Positions 44,700-54,274 of a stretch of 64,000 nucleotides of DNA are shown here, piece by piece (the stretch's first letter is position 1; every line of letters starts with the position of its first letter). The position numbers and the translations under genes were made by a program. Source of the stretch: Sediminibacterium sp. TEGAF015 (GTDB lineage: Bacteria; Bacteroidota; Bacteroidia; Chitinophagales; Chitinophagaceae); contig NZ_AP026683.1 in the NCBI RefSeq assembly GCF_025997995.1, forward strand, positions 868,501 to 932,500. The letters run 5' to 3'. The notes beneath the pieces were generated by a model. It was not told the origin of the DNA. It was given only the letters and a program-made list of their open reading frames with translations, and did no database searches.

Positions 44700-45800
44700 T
44701 TACTCCCATTTAAAGGTTTTAAAAGCAACGGCATACACCACAACCATCCATATCCCCAATACTCCCAATTCAAACAAACAGTCAGACAGGCCTGCTCCTT
44801 CAAAAGCAATATTGCGCATGGCATTATTAAAATGGGTTAATGGCAGCACTCTTGAAATGGGTTGTAACCAGGTTGGAAAATTATCAATAGAAAAAAAAGT
44901 GCCCGCTAGTAAAAACTGTGGCAAAGTAATCAGGTTAGCAAAGGGTGGAATGGTACTCTCTGTTTTTGCCACACTGCTCACAATAAATCCAAAGCCCATG
45001 AACAACAACAAAGCAATAAAACTCAAGACCATGATTTGTGTAAAAGTTACCCAACCATTTACCAGGGTAAAATCGAAAACAAAATGGCCAATCAAAATAA
45101 TGATTACAGCAGTGATCAATTGAAATATTACCCTGCTTAACGCTTCTCCTAAAACAATATAGGGGCGTTGTATTGGCGTGGCAAAAAAACGCTTCAGTAC
45201 CAGCTGTTGTCTCAAATTAAAAAACAGAAATGCCACACCAAAAACACCGGCACTCAACAAAGAAAAACCCAACTGGCCTGGCAAAATAAAATCGATGGTT
45301 CTGTATACTCTTCCCGGAATCTTTTTTACTTCCTTACTAATGGAAGCAATAGTAGGTGCCGCAGGATACTGCTGCTGATTAATACCACTAATGACTGCAT
45401 TCAGTATTGATTGCAGCACCTGAACGTTTTGTGGATTGGCAGCTTCCGAACTGGTCAAATGGATTGTATAAGGTGCATTTGTTTTTTTAGAAATATTTAC
45501 CAAAGCAGTAATCCTCCCCTTTTCTAAATCCTCCTTCAAAGCCAGTCCGGTTTTAGAAGAAACTTTAATTCCGGGAATATTTTTCAATCCCAGATAAACT
45601 GGATTTACTGTATCCGAATTTTCGTCAAACGCAATATTTACATTGATTTTACCGCCACTTCCAATAAAGCCAAATACCAATATAAAGATTAGGGGGAAGG
45701 CAATGCTAAACACAACAGAAGAAGGACTTCTAAAAATAGCACGCAAACTTCCTTTGGTAATGGCCAACATGGCCCTGATTTGACTATACCCTTGCTGCAT
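44700..45800 (-). CDS. ABC-2 type transporter permease
   Basis: The 366-residue protein has an N-terminal helix (RSPSSVVFSIAFPLIFILVF) and a long extracytoplasmic domain (about 50-165, with VNIAFDENSDTVNPVYLGLK). Five helices follow, with PGQLGFSLLSAGVFGVAFLF, FNLRQQLVLKRFFATPIQRP and the ABC-2 signature region from about 280-330 (AKTESTIPPFANLITLPQFL, LAGTFFSIDNFP, RVLPLTHFNNAMRNIAFEG). It exports a lipid, drug or polysaccharide when paired with an ATPase. No ATP-binding subunit is in the window, so it must be encoded elsewhere. It is coupled to the SRPBCC gene downstream and lies 43 bases after sppA. Confidence 0.88.
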   Translation of the reverse strand: MQQGYSQIRAMLAITKGSLRAIFRSPSSVVFSIAFPLIFILVFGFIGSGGKINVNIAFDENSDTVNPVYLGLKNIPGIKVSSKTGLALKEDLEKGRITALVNISKKTNAPYTIHLTSSEAANPQNVQVLQSILNAVISGINQQQYPAAPTIASISKEVKKIPGRVYRTIDFILPGQLGFSLLSAGVFGVAFLFFNLRQQLVLKRFFATPIQRPYIVLGEALSRVIFQLITAVIIILIGHFVFDFTLVNGWVTFTQIMVLSFIALLLFMGFGFIVSSVAKTESTIPPFANLITLPQFLLAGTFFSIDNFPTWLQPISRVLPLTHFNNAMRNIAFEGAGLSDCLFELGVLGIWMVVVYAVAFKTFKWE

Positions 45801-45843
45801 CTAAATAATTTAGAAACAAATCTAATTATTTATTCCCTAGATG

Positions 45844-47604
45844 CTATTGTATATTCACGAGAAAAGGCATTCTGGCCTGTGGTATCCCTACCATCTGTTT
45901 TATCTGCTTTAATTCGCGCGTTACTTGCATAAGAGAAGGGTCTATTTGCTCGCTAATTAAAGATTGAGAAACTGATTTTTTATAGCCACCCATGATTTGT
46001 TCAATCAGGGATTTCTTCTCAGGGTATTCCTTTAACTTGATTTCGTTCCTCTTGATATCTGCCATACGAGCCGCACAGTCAATAGCATCCTGTAACCCCC
46101 CAACCCTGTCTGTCAATCCAATTTTCTTTGCCGTGGTTCCGGTCCATACTCTTCCTTGCGCAATGCTATCAATAGCCGCAACAGAACGTTTTCTACCATT
46201 TGACACCCTGCTTAGGAAAGTAGCATAAATACTATCCACAGATGCCTGCAGGAATCGTTTTTCATTTTCATTCAAGGGCTTACTAATATCACCCATATCT
46301 GCATAAGGAGCGGTCTTAACGCCATCAAACGTAATGCCCAGTTTGTTTTTAAAGAAGGCCTGCATATTGGGAACCACACTAAATACCCCAATGGACCCGG
46401 TAATGGTATTGGCATTAGCAAATACACTATCTGCATTACAGGCAATATAATATCCACCGGAAGCGGCAACGTCTCCCATACTTACAATTACAGGTTTTTC
46501 TTTTCGGATCAAAGAGATTTCTCTCCAGATTACTTCACTGGCCAATGCGCTACCACCTCCTGAATTAATTCTGAATACAAGGGCCTTGATAGATTTATCA
46601 AAGCGGATTTTGCGCAGAATATTTTTATAATTATCACTACCGATAGATTCGTTGTCTCCTTGCCCAGAAACAATATCACCATTGGCATATACCAAAGCAA
46701 TTTTATCTGAACCAGAAGGCTCGTAATCAGTAGCCTGTGCATAGTCGGAGAGGCTAACAAAATTGATCTTACTCTTTACTTCCTGTTTTAGTTTTTTACT
46801 GATGGTCGCTTTAATTTCATCATCGTACTTTAGTCCATCTACCAATCCATATTTCTTTGCATCTGCAGGTGTCTGAATCATTCCTTTTACAGCCAACTCT
46901 CTCAAGTAAGCTGTGTCTTTGCCTCTGGACATAGCTGTGGACTGTAATAGTTGATTATACAATTCACCCAACCAAACACTGGTCTGTAATTTATTGGCTT
47001 CTGTCATTTGTGTTTCACGTAGTGGCTCTGTTGCGCTTTTGAATTTACCCGCATAAAAAATTTGTGGCTGAATATCCAGCTTATCCAACATGCCTTTTAA
47101 AAAGAAAAGATTCGAAGAAAGACCACTCCACTCAAGACCGCCCTGAGGATTGCAATAAATTTCATTGGCAGCGCTGGCTACATAATATCCTTTCTGAGAA
47201 ATGACTTCACCGTGTGCAATCACAAATTTCCCACTGTTCTTAAACTCCACAACAGCTTTGCGAAGTTCTTCACTGGCTGCAAACCCATTTTCGTTGTTGG
47301 CACAAAGTATATACAAACCTTTTACCGCCGAATCTTTTTGCGCATGCTTCAGTAATTGAATTACCTGAAACAGAGATGGCGGTTCATCTTCGCCTTCATT
47401 CAGAATAGATGAAAAAGGATCTTCTACAAATTGTTCTTTAAAGGCCACCGATAAATCGAGCAGTAAAACAGCTTTGGAACCAATCATTGGTTTATCGGAA
47501 GAAGCGGCAGCAGTAGCAATACCAATCAAAACAAAAACGCCAATGATGGTAAATAAAACCAGCGAAACAAAAGTAGCCAGTACAATTTTTAGAAATCCTC
47601 TCAT
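45844..47604 (-). CDS. sppA: signal peptide peptidase SppA, 67K type
   Basis: SppA is a membrane-bound serine protease that degrades cleaved signal peptides. At 586 residues it is the long, duplicated form. One N-terminal membrane anchor (about 7-30, LATFVSLVLFTIIGVFVLIG) is followed by an N-terminal S49 domain with the general-base Lys in FYAGKFKSATEPLRETQM (about 190), and a C-terminal S49 domain with nucleophile Ser in MGDVAASGGYYIACNAD (about 390) and NTITGSIGVFSVVPNMQAFF. The Ser-Lys dyad is complete. It is divergent from folK with a 69-base gap. A TATCTTTA box (one mismatch to -7) precedes it. Confidence 0.95.
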   Translation of the reverse strand: MRGFLKIVLATFVSLVLFTIIGVFVLIGIATAAASSDKPMIGSKAVLLLDLSVAFKEQFVEDPFSSILNEGEDEPPSLFQVIQLLKHAQKDSAVKGLYILCANNENGFAASEELRKAVVEFKNSGKFVIAHGEVISQKGYYVASAANEIYCNPQGGLEWSGLSSNLFFLKGMLDKLDIQPQIFYAGKFKSATEPLRETQMTEANKLQTSVWLGELYNQLLQSTAMSRGKDTAYLRELAVKGMIQTPADAKKYGLVDGLKYDDEIKATISKKLKQEVKSKINFVSLSDYAQATDYEPSGSDKIALVYANGDIVSGQGDNESIGSDNYKNILRKIRFDKSIKALVFRINSGGGSALASEVIWREISLIRKEKPVIVSMGDVAASGGYYIACNADSVFANANTITGSIGVFSVVPNMQAFFKNKLGITFDGVKTAPYADMGDISKPLNENEKRFLQASVDSIYATFLSRVSNGRKRSVAAIDSIAQGRVWTGTTAKKIGLTDRVGGLQDAIDCAARMADIKRNEIKLKEYPEKKSLIEQIMGGYKKSVSQSLISEQIDPSLMQVTRELKQIKQMVGIPQARMPFLVNIQ

Positions 47605-47673
47605 AGATATTGTTTAACCTTTTCGTAATAAAGATATAATTAAAGATATTTGATGCCCACTATACTACCAATT

Positions 47674-48159
47674 ATGCAGAATGCCTATTTATTGATCGGC
47701 AGTAATTTAGGGAACAAAACAGAACAACTGGAAAAAGCCGTTCAGTATATACAACAAGAATGCGGCCAAATAGTTAAACGTTCTGCCTTTTATGAAACGG
47801 CCCCCTGGGGATTTACCGATCAGCCGGCATTTATGAATCAGGCCTTGTGGATTCAAACTAAATTGGAACCGGAAGCACTAATGCAACGCCTGCTGAACAT
47901 AGAAGCCAGGATGGGCAGAATCAGAACCGTAAAGCTTGGACCCCGTATTATTGACCTGGACATTTTACAAATAGACCAGCTTGTTATAGATACCTCCATT
48001 CTGCAAATTCCGCATCCTGCCATGACTGAAAGGCGATTTGCGCTGGCCCCGCTGGCCGAAATTGCCCCAGACCTAATGCATCCGAAATTGCAGAAAACAG
48101 CAAGTGAACTATTGCTCGCCTGTACCGATGACAGCGATGTGCAAAAAAAAATGGCCTAA
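47674..48159 (+). CDS. folK: 6-hydroxymethyl-7,8-dihydropterin pyrophosphokinase
   Basis: HPPK transfers pyrophosphate from ATP to 6-hydroxymethyl-dihydropterin in folate synthesis. I chose ATG 47674 (MQNAYLLIGSNLGNKTEQLE, 161 residues). Earlier in-frame starts overlap a -7-like box (GATATTTG, ending 47652). Motifs: FYETAPWGFTDQPAFMNQ (pterin pocket) and GPRIIDLDIL with the two Mg-binding Asp, then IPHPAMTERRFALAPLAEIA. It is followed 42 bases later by a deoxynucleoside kinase with its own promoter box, so the two may be separately transcribed. Confidence 0.95.
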   Translation: MQNAYLLIGSNLGNKTEQLEKAVQYIQQECGQIVKRSAFYETAPWGFTDQPAFMNQALWIQTKLEPEALMQRLLNIEARMGRIRTVKLGPRIIDLDILQIDQLVIDTSILQIPHPAMTERRFALAPLAEIAPDLMHPKLQKTASELLLACTDDSDVQKKMA

Positions 48160-48175
48160 GCCAATTTGCGGAAAC

Positions 48176-48183
48176 TAAATTTG
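48176..48183 (+). promoter_or_regulatory. -7 box for the deoxynucleoside kinase gene
   Basis: TAAATTTG, exact TAnnTTTG, lies 26 bases before the ATG at 48202 and directly after the folK stop. It supports ATG 48202 as the start rather than the in-frame 48166, which is upstream of the box. Confidence 0.55.
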
Positions 48184-48201
48184 CCCTTTAGGCGCAAATT
48201 C

Positions 48202-48834
48202 ATGAAGCATCAATTTATTACGATAGAAGGGAATATAGGAGCAGGAAAAACTACGTTGACCAATATACTGGCACATAAACTTAATGCCAGGATAATTCTG
48301 GAAGAATTTGCGGACAATCCGTTTTTATCCAAGTTTTACGACAACCCTGCACAATATGCTTTTCCATTGGAACTCTTCTTTATGGCAGAGCGATACAAGC
48401 AGCTAAAAGACATGGTGCATACCAAGGAATTATTCCAGACCATTACCATCTCGGACTATCTGTTTACCAAATGCCTCTTATTTGCCAAAGTGAATTTACC
48501 CGAAGAGGAATTCCGTTTGTATCAGAAACTATTTGATATTATTCACCAGCAACTGGTATTTCCAGATGTATTGATTTATCTGCATGCACCCGTAAACAAA
48601 CTACAGCAGAATATAAAAAAGAGAAATCGTCCTTATGAACAAAGCATCCCAGACGAATATCTTTTCAATATTCAGGAGACTTATACGCATTACATAAAGC
48701 AACACAATATCAAGACAATTTTTGTAGACGCAAGCAATGCAGATTTTATTAATAATGAAGCACACGTAAATATCATATTAGATGCATTGGAAAAGGATTT
48801 AGACCAGGGACAACATTATTTTACGCTGCCTTAG
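48202..48834 (+). CDS. deoxynucleoside kinase (deoxyadenosine/deoxycytidine kinase family)
   Basis: The 210-residue P-loop kinase salvages deoxynucleosides to monophosphates. The Walker A motif FITIEGNIGAGKTTLTNIL is at the N-terminus. The catalytic Glu is in RIILEEFADNPFLSKFYD (E-E-F/D-N-P-F-L is typical). The base-binding region FPLELFFMAERYKQLKDM and the DRS-like motif region ISDYLFTKCLLFAKVNL follow, then the LID KRNRPYEQSIPDEYLFNI. Base specificity cannot be set. The start choice is supported by the promoter box. Confidence 0.93.
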   Translation: MKHQFITIEGNIGAGKTTLTNILAHKLNARIILEEFADNPFLSKFYDNPAQYAFPLELFFMAERYKQLKDMVHTKELFQTITISDYLFTKCLLFAKVNLPEEEFRLYQKLFDIIHQQLVFPDVLIYLHAPVNKLQQNIKKRNRPYEQSIPDEYLFNIQETYTHYIKQHNIKTIFVDASNADFINNEAHVNIILDALEKDLDQGQHYFTLP

Positions 48835-48870
48835 TTTACTTATCCGAAACCTTATAAAAAACAGAAATCG

Positions 48871-50124
48871 ATGTCCAGCAGAAAACATTTCAAAAATCAT
48901 CCTTCTTTTGAAGTGTTACGCATTGGTGAGTTCAGAAATTTACTCGCAGGTCGTTTTTTATTCATCATGGGTCTCAGAATGCTGGGAACCGTAACGGGTT
49001 GGTGGATTTATGAATTAACCAATGATCCATTTGCCATTGGGTTGATTGGACTCGCCGAAGTAATTCCGGCCGTTTCGCTGGCGCTATATGCAGGCTATAT
49101 TATTGATATTAGTGAAAAAAGAAAGCTACTCTTAAGAGGCATTGGATTTTATTTACTCTGCGCCATCCTCCTGCTACTGTTAAGCACGCAACTATCCCTT
49201 GCAAAACTCGGAAGCAACTGGATTGCATTCTGTATATACGGTGTGATATTTGGCACAGGCATTATCCGAGCATTTACCGGCCCCTTATTTGGTACAATGC
49301 TGGCAGCAGTTGTTCCAAAAGAACAATTGCAAAGCGCTACCACCTGGAACCAGGGCATCTGGTTATCCGCTTCTGTAAGCGGCCACGCCACAGCAGGCTT
49401 TTTAATTGCCGCCATGGGTAATACAGGCGCACTAAGCATTGTCACCAGTTTTGTAACAATCGGTTTTGTTTTTTTATTCCAGTTAAAAGCCAAACCGGCG
49501 CTCAATAAAAAAGGAGAAAAAACAGGTTGGGAAAGTGTGAAAGAAGGATTGCGTTTTGTATTTAAAACAAAAGAAGTTCTGGGGGCCCTGTCGCTGGATT
49601 TATTCGCTGTATTTTTTGGAGGAGCCGTAGCCATGGTTCCTGTATTTGCCAGAGATATACTTGCAGTAGGGCCCATAGGATTTGGCTGGCTGAATGCAGC
49701 CACTGATATCGGAGCTATCTGCATAATTGTATGGTCTACCCTCTTTCCACTCAAAACCAATCAGGGTAAAATATTATTGTGGGCTGTAGGCGGATTTGGG
49801 GCCTGCATTATCGTATTCGGTTTATCCAAACTCTTCTGGCTTTCTTTCTTTGCCCTTTTACTGAGTGGCATACTAGACGGTATCAGTGTCATTATCCGCG
49901 GGACCATTGTACAAATGAAAACTCCGGATCATATGCGTGGAAGAGTAATGAGCGTGAATTCAATGTTTATCAACAGCAGCAACGAACTGGGACAATTTGA
50001 AAGCGGGTTAGCGGCTAAAATAATGGGGGTAATCCCGTCTGTTATTTTTGGGGGATCAATGACCCTACTAGTGGTTATTGCGACCTGGTTTAAAGCTCCC
50101 TCTTTGCGGAAAATGAAATACTAG
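48871..50124 (+). CDS. MFS transporter (MFS_3/EntS-like)
   Basis: The 417-residue protein has 12 predicted helices. The N-terminal part LRIGEFRNLLAGRFLFIMGL and WWIYELTNDPFAIGLIGLAE resemble the enterobactin-exporter-like MFS group. AGYIIDISEKRKLLLRG matches motif A loosely. MKTPDHMRGRVMSVNSMFIN, then SSNELGQFESGL, is the conserved block before the last helices in this group. It probably exports a small molecule, possibly a siderophore or drug, but nothing nearby tells which. It starts 36 bases after the kinase stop and may be co-transcribed. Confidence 0.85.
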   Translation: MSSRKHFKNHPSFEVLRIGEFRNLLAGRFLFIMGLRMLGTVTGWWIYELTNDPFAIGLIGLAEVIPAVSLALYAGYIIDISEKRKLLLRGIGFYLLCAILLLLLSTQLSLAKLGSNWIAFCIYGVIFGTGIIRAFTGPLFGTMLAAVVPKEQLQSATTWNQGIWLSASVSGHATAGFLIAAMGNTGALSIVTSFVTIGFVFLFQLKAKPALNKKGEKTGWESVKEGLRFVFKTKEVLGALSLDLFAVFFGGAVAMVPVFARDILAVGPIGFGWLNAATDIGAICIIVWSTLFPLKTNQGKILLWAVGGFGACIIVFGLSKLFWLSFFALLLSGILDGISVIIRGTIVQMKTPDHMRGRVMSVNSMFINSSNELGQFESGLAAKIMGVIPSVIFGGSMTLLVVIATWFKAPSLRKMKY

Positions 50125-50149
50125 CAAAGCAAAATCAGGGCATCCGAAC

Positions 50150-50638
50150 TCATTTAGCCACCACCATCAGGTTTTCCAGCACGTAATATACGGCCGGACA
50201 AAAACTGGAATTCTTTATTGTAATCAGTGGTCTTTTCAGCAATACATCTTCGTCGGTATAAGGGAAGCGGGAACAATCCGAAGGACGGTCTTCATAAATG
50301 CTGCAGAAATTGTCGGCGCCTAGAAAAGGACAGGGTGTAGACTTCACTACATAATCTCCTTCATTGTCCATTTGCAGGTATTGATCAATAAAAGCGGTTT
50401 CTTTCATGCCCAACACTTTGCTGATTCTTTTAATATCAGGCATTTTAAAGCGGGGAGAATAGTTCTTGCAGCAGTTGGCACAATCCAAACAATTGATTTT
50501 TTCGAATGCCTCCTCATGCAAATCAGGCAAAGCCTTCAATACCTTGTTTTTATTGGCTTTTTTCAGGTATTGCTGATAGTTTTTCTGGTGCTCAGCCGAC
50601 TTTTTCTCCCAATTATTCAACAGATCTTCCACGGGCAT
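50150..50638 (-). CDS. YkgJ-family cysteine-cluster protein
   Basis: The 162-residue cytoplasmic protein has eight Cys in two groups: INCLDCANCCKNYSPRF (about 48-58) and CPFLGADNFCSIYEDRPSDC with SRFPY after it (about 118-137). This is the CxxCxxCC...C...C...C pattern of the YkgJ/UPF0153 family, predicted to bind zinc or an iron-sulfur cluster. Known relatives sit near flagellar, lysine-methylation or metabolic genes, and no function is established. The N-terminal ~45 residues are charged and helical (VEDLLNNWEKKSAEHQKNYQ). It converges on the MFS gene and diverges from gcvP. Confidence 0.88.
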   Translation of the reverse strand: MPVEDLLNNWEKKSAEHQKNYQQYLKKANKNKVLKALPDLHEEAFEKINCLDCANCCKNYSPRFKMPDIKRISKVLGMKETAFIDQYLQMDNEGDYVVKSTPCPFLGADNFCSIYEDRPSDCSRFPYTDEDVLLKRPLITIKNSSFCPAVYYVLENLMVVAK

Positions 50639-50725
50639 GCTTTAAACATATTAAGAAATTAATCACAACAGTGTAAAAATAGGTCAATACCTCAACAAAG
50701 CATTCAATTTCCTGTTTGAACTTTG

Positions 50726-50733
50726 TACCTTTG
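50726..50733 (+). promoter_or_regulatory. -7 box for gcvP
   Basis: TACCTTTG, exact TAnnTTTG, with predicted start about 20 bases before the ATG at 50759. It supports that codon over the in-frame ATG 50723, which precedes the box. The leader is too short for a glycine riboswitch. Confidence 0.6.
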
Positions 50734-50758
50734 CGCCACAAAAAAGAACCGATTCTGT

Positions 50759-53632
50759 ATGAATTTATTTCAGCATCAATCCACCGAGTTTCAACGCAGA
50801 CATATAGGACCCAATCCTAGCGATTTGAAAGCCATGTTAGCTACCATTAACGAACCCAATATTGAGTCGTTAATCAGCAAGACCGTACCTGATAGTATTC
50901 GCATTAAAGGCGATTTGAATGTACCGCCTGCCATCAGTGAATTTGAGTACCTGACCGAGTTGAAAAAAGTGGCTGCAAAAAATAAATTGTACAAGAATTT
51001 TATTGGACAAGGCTACTACGGCACCATCACTCCAAGTGTGATTCTTCGTAATATTTTTGAGAACCCAGGATGGTATACTCAGTATACTCCTTACCAGGCC
51101 GAAATTTCTCAGGGTCGTTTGGAAAGCTTATTGAATTTCCAAACAATGGTATCCGACTTAACCGGATTGCCAATGGCCAATGCCTCACTTTTAGACGAAG
51201 CAACAGCAGCTGCTGAAGCCATGGCAATGTTGTTCCACCAGGCCAATAAAACAGACAATATTACCAAGCCTAAATTATTTGTAGACAACAATATATTCCC
51301 ACAAACCAAGCAGGTATTGATTACCCGCGCAGAACCCATTCAGGTAGAGCTGGTATTTGGAGATTATAAAAACAGCAAGATTGATGAAACCTATTTTGGT
51401 GTCATCTTACAATACCCTGCAGACAATGGTTCTGTAGAAGACTACAAAGGTTTCATTGACAGCGTACATGCTGCCAATGCCTATGTAATTATGGCAACTG
51501 ATTTATTGGCTTTAACGGTATTGACTTCTCCGGGAGAACTGGGTGCAGACGTTGCTGTAGGTTCTGCTCAGCGCTTTGGTGTTCCCATGGGATATGGTGG
51601 ACCACACGCTGCTTTCTTTGCTACCAGTGATGATTTCAAAAGAGGCATGCCGGGCAGATTGATTGGCGTAAGCATTGATGCACAGGGCAACCGTGCATTA
51701 AGAATGGCACTACAAACCAGAGAGCAGCATATCAAGCGCGAAAAAGCCACTTCCAATATTTGCACTGCGCAAGCTTTGTTGGCGAATATGGCTGCCATGT
51801 ATGCAGTGTACCACGGTCCTCAGGGATTAAAAAACATTGCGAGCAGAGTGCATGCATTGGCACAAACAACTGCCAAAGCATTGAATGCATTGGGCATTCA
51901 GCAAAACAACACCAATTATTTTGATACTTTACATATCAGTGGTGTAGACGCAACAGACGTAAAAGCAGCAGCAGAAAAAGCAGAAATCAATTTGCGTTAT
52001 TTTGCCAATGGTACAATAGGTATTTCAATTGATGAAACCACTACCCTTTCAGATGTACAGGCATTGGTAAAAGTATTTGAAAGCGTAACCGGAAAGTCGG
52101 CAGGCAATTTGGCAACTGCAGAAAACGGTGCAGCTATTCCTGCTTCCTTACAAAGAACCAGTACCTACCTGTCACATCCTGTTTTCAACACACATCATAG
52201 CGAAAGCCAGATGATGCGTTATATCAAGTCTTTGGAAAACAAAGATCTTTCTTTGAATACCAGCATGATCAGCTTAGGTTCCTGCACCATGAAACTGAAT
52301 GCAGCAACGGAAATGATTCCGGTGAGCTGGCCTGAGTTTGGTGGATTGCATCCCTTTGTACCGGTAAATCAAACCGAAGGATACCAGCAAATTTTACAGG
52401 AGCTGAATCAATACCTATGTGCAGTTACCGGCTTTACTGCTTGTAGCTTACAACCCAACAGTGGTGCACAGGGAGAATACGCTGGTTTATTAACCATCAG
52501 AGAATACCACAAGAGCAGAAACGAAGCACACAGAAATATTGTGTTGATTCCGATCAGTGCACATGGTACCAACCCTGCCAGTGCTGTAATGGCGGGCTTT
52601 AAAGTGGTGGTAGTAAAATGTGATGAAGCAGGAAATATTGATGTAGCCGACTTAAAAGCAAAAGCAGAACAATACAAGGATAACTTAGGTGGATTGATGG
52701 TAACCTATCCATCTACCCACGGTGTGTTTGAAGAAACCATCAAGGAAATCTGTGCTATCATTCACGAGAACGGAGGATTGGTATACATGGATGGAGCGAA
52801 CATGAATGCGCAGGTAGGTTTAACCAGCCCGGGCATGATTGGTGCAGATGTATGTCATTTGAATTTACATAAGACCTTCGCTATTCCACACGGTGGCGGC
52901 GGACCTGGCATGGGCCCAATTTGTGTAAACGATAAGCTGGCTCCTTTCTTACCAGGACATTTAACCGGATATGCAAAATCAGGACTGGAAGTTAGCGCAG
53001 CACCATTTGGTTCAGCAAGTATTTTATTAATCAGCTATGCCTATATCAAAATGCTGGGAGCGGATGGTATCAGAATGAGTACAGAGTACGCTATCCTGAA
53101 CGCCAACTACATGAAGGCAAGATTGGAAAAGCATTACCCTATTTTATATACCGGTAAAAACGGCACTTGTGCACACGAATTCATCGTAGACCTAAGACCT
53201 TTCAAACAGTCTGCAGGGGTAGAAGCAGAAGACGTAGCTAAGCGTTTGATTGACTATGGTTTCCACGCGCCAACCATGAGTTTCCCTGTTGCAGGCACCA
53301 TCATGATTGAACCCACAGAAAGCGAAGACAAAGCAGAACTAGATCGTTTCTGCGATGCCTTAATTGCCATCCACGGTGAAATCAAAGACATTGAATCAGG
53401 CAAAGCAGATAAGGCCAACAACCCATTAAAGAATGCACCACATACGCAAGCCGTTGTATGTGCAGACGAATGGACCCGTCCTTATAGCAGACAGGAAGCC
53501 GCATTCCCATTGTATTATGTAACCCTGAACAAATTCTGGCCAAGTGTGGCTAGGGTGAACAATACGCATGGAGACAGAAACCTAATCTGTACTTGTGAGC
53601 CTGTATCTTCTTATGCAGAAGAAAATGCGTAA
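50759..53632 (+). CDS. gcvP: glycine dehydrogenase (decarboxylating), P-protein
   Basis: The P-protein of the glycine cleavage system decarboxylates glycine with PLP and loads the aminomethyl group on lipoyl-GcvH. Start ATG 50759 gives 957 residues ([20 protein letters not shown]), the size of single-chain bacterial GcvP. The N-terminal half has [20 protein letters not shown] and [17 protein letters not shown]. The C-terminal half has [35 protein letters not shown] and the PLP-lysine motif [20 protein letters not shown]. GcvT and GcvH are not in the window, so the system is split in this genome. A terminator overlaps the end of the next, convergent gene. Confidence 0.97.
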   Translation: MNLFQHQSTEFQRRHIGPNPSDLKAMLATINEPNIESLISKTVPDSIRIKGDLNVPPAISEFEYLTELKKVAAKNKLYKNFIGQGYYGTITPSVILRNIFENPGWYTQYTPYQAEISQGRLESLLNFQTMVSDLTGLPMANASLLDEATAAAEAMAMLFHQANKTDNITKPKLFVDNNIFPQTKQVLITRAEPIQVELVFGDYKNSKIDETYFGVILQYPADNGSVEDYKGFIDSVHAANAYVIMATDLLALTVLTSPGELGADVAVGSAQRFGVPMGYGGPHAAFFATSDDFKRGMPGRLIGVSIDAQGNRALRMALQTREQHIKREKATSNICTAQALLANMAAMYAVYHGPQGLKNIASRVHALAQTTAKALNALGIQQNNTNYFDTLHISGVDATDVKAAAEKAEINLRYFANGTIGISIDETTTLSDVQALVKVFESVTGKSAGNLATAENGAAIPASLQRTSTYLSHPVFNTHHSESQMMRYIKSLENKDLSLNTSMISLGSCTMKLNAATEMIPVSWPEFGGLHPFVPVNQTEGYQQILQELNQYLCAVTGFTACSLQPNSGAQGEYAGLLTIREYHKSRNEAHRNIVLIPISAHGTNPASAVMAGFKVVVVKCDEAGNIDVADLKAKAEQYKDNLGGLMVTYPSTHGVFEETIKEICAIIHENGGLVYMDGANMNAQVGLTSPGMIGADVCHLNLHKTFAIPHGGGGPGMGPICVNDKLAPFLPGHLTGYAKSGLEVSAAPFGSASILLISYAYIKMLGADGIRMSTEYAILNANYMKARLEKHYPILYTGKNGTCAHEFIVDLRPFKQSAGVEAEDVAKRLIDYGFHAPTMSFPVAGTIMIEPTESEDKAELDRFCDALIAIHGEIKDIESGKADKANNPLKNAPHTQAVVCADEWTRPYSRQEAAFPLYYVTLNKFWPSVARVNNTHGDRNLICTCEPVSSYAEENA

Positions 53633-53688
53633 CAGAAAGCGACCAGCAAAGCAACCCTAGTTGAATTAATTTCAAGGGTTGTTATAAT

Positions 53689-54066
53689 TCATATAGAAAG
53701 AGCGCTCCGGTTTTTATCGGGGCGCTTTTTTTTGAGCAGATGAATCAATTCGTTTTTATCCTTCAGCGATTTCTCCAGCAACAGTATCCTTTCCTGTAAC
53801 AATTGCACTAGTTCCATTTCAGGATCCCCTTCCGCAACATAGGGAAGGGCTTGCCGCAGCATTCTTCCTTTACCCGTAAGCAACCAGTGAATATTCATTT
53901 CCGGAAAACAAGCCTGAATTTTCAGCAATACCTCTGAGCCCATGGTGCCCTTACCTTTTTTCTGCTTGCTCAGGTAACCATTACTAAGATCACAGGCATG
54001 TTCAAACGCATAGGCACTAATATTCTGGTGTTCCAGGTATTGATACAATCGATCCAATAAACGCAT
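53689..54066 (-). CDS. helix-turn-helix regulator with C-terminal coiled coil
   Basis: The 125-residue protein has an N-terminal XRE-like HTH (about 1-65) with ISAYAFEHACDLSNGYLSKQ as recognition region and NIHWLLTGKGRMLR as the closing helix, a phrase common in Bacteroidota phage-repressor-like HTH proteins. The C-terminal part (about 80-115) is a leucine-rich coiled coil (LVQLLQERILLLEKSLKDKN), probably for dimerisation. Perfect palindromes lie just upstream of its start (54069-54091) and further up (54123-54135), so autoregulation is possible. Its last codons overlap the gcvP terminator. No phage genes are nearby. Confidence 0.8.
   Translation of the reverse strand: MRLLDRLYQYLEHQNISAYAFEHACDLSNGYLSKQKKGKGTMGSEVLLKIQACFPEMNIHWLLTGKGRMLRQALPYVAEGDPEMELVQLLQERILLLEKSLKDKNELIHLLKKKRPDKNRSALSI
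53701..53733 (+). terminator. gcvP terminator inside the 3' end of the convergent HTH gene
   Basis: The arms AGCGCTCCG (53701-53709) and CGGGGCGCT (53718-53726) pair over nine bases with one wobble and are followed by eight T. The hairpin is also coding sequence for the last residues of the minus-strand HTH protein. Confidence 0.82.
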
Positions 54067-54068
54067 AA

Positions 54069-54091
54069 GCTATTTTTAGCATCAAAATAGC
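54069..54091. promoter_or_regulatory. candidate operator of the HTH gene
   Basis: GCTATTTT (54069-54076) and AAAATAGC (54084-54091) are a perfect 8-base inverted repeat with a 7-base spacer, located 2 bases upstream of the HTH start codon. The size fits a dimeric XRE-type repressor site. Binding is inferred. Confidence 0.45.
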
Positions 54092-54214
54092 CAACATAAA
54101 AAGTTAAAATTGTAGGTATTTACGCATAAAATGCGGTGAATTAACGGAATTAAGCAGACATGGGTATACCAACTACTTGTGATTTTTAGAAAGAAGGATT
54201 TGGCTAAATGATAA

Positions 54215-54274
54215 AATTGCCTATCAACCTAAATTTTAGGTAAATAAACACAACCAAATGATTGACAGGCAATT
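54215..54274. repeat. nested inverted repeat of about 60 bases
   Basis: The outer arms AATTGCCTATCAA (54215-54227) and TTGACAGGCAATT (54262-54274) match at 12 of 13 positions. Within them lies CCTAAA-T-TTTAGG (54228-54240). It could be a small RNA, a remnant of a short mobile repeat, or a binding site. No flanking target duplication is evident. Confidence 0.5.

Noticed and set aside
44699..44824. Upstream extension of the SRPBCC gene
   Set aside because: It lies wholly inside the permease coding sequence; the ATG at 44698 starts right at a membrane anchor.
49149..49760. 203-codon ORF antisense to the MFS gene
   Set aside because: It is a frame shadow of a well-supported 12-helix transporter.
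50639..50758. Glycine riboswitch before gcvP
   Set aside because: An exact -7 box leaves a leader of only about 20 bases and no aptamer-like pairing was seen.
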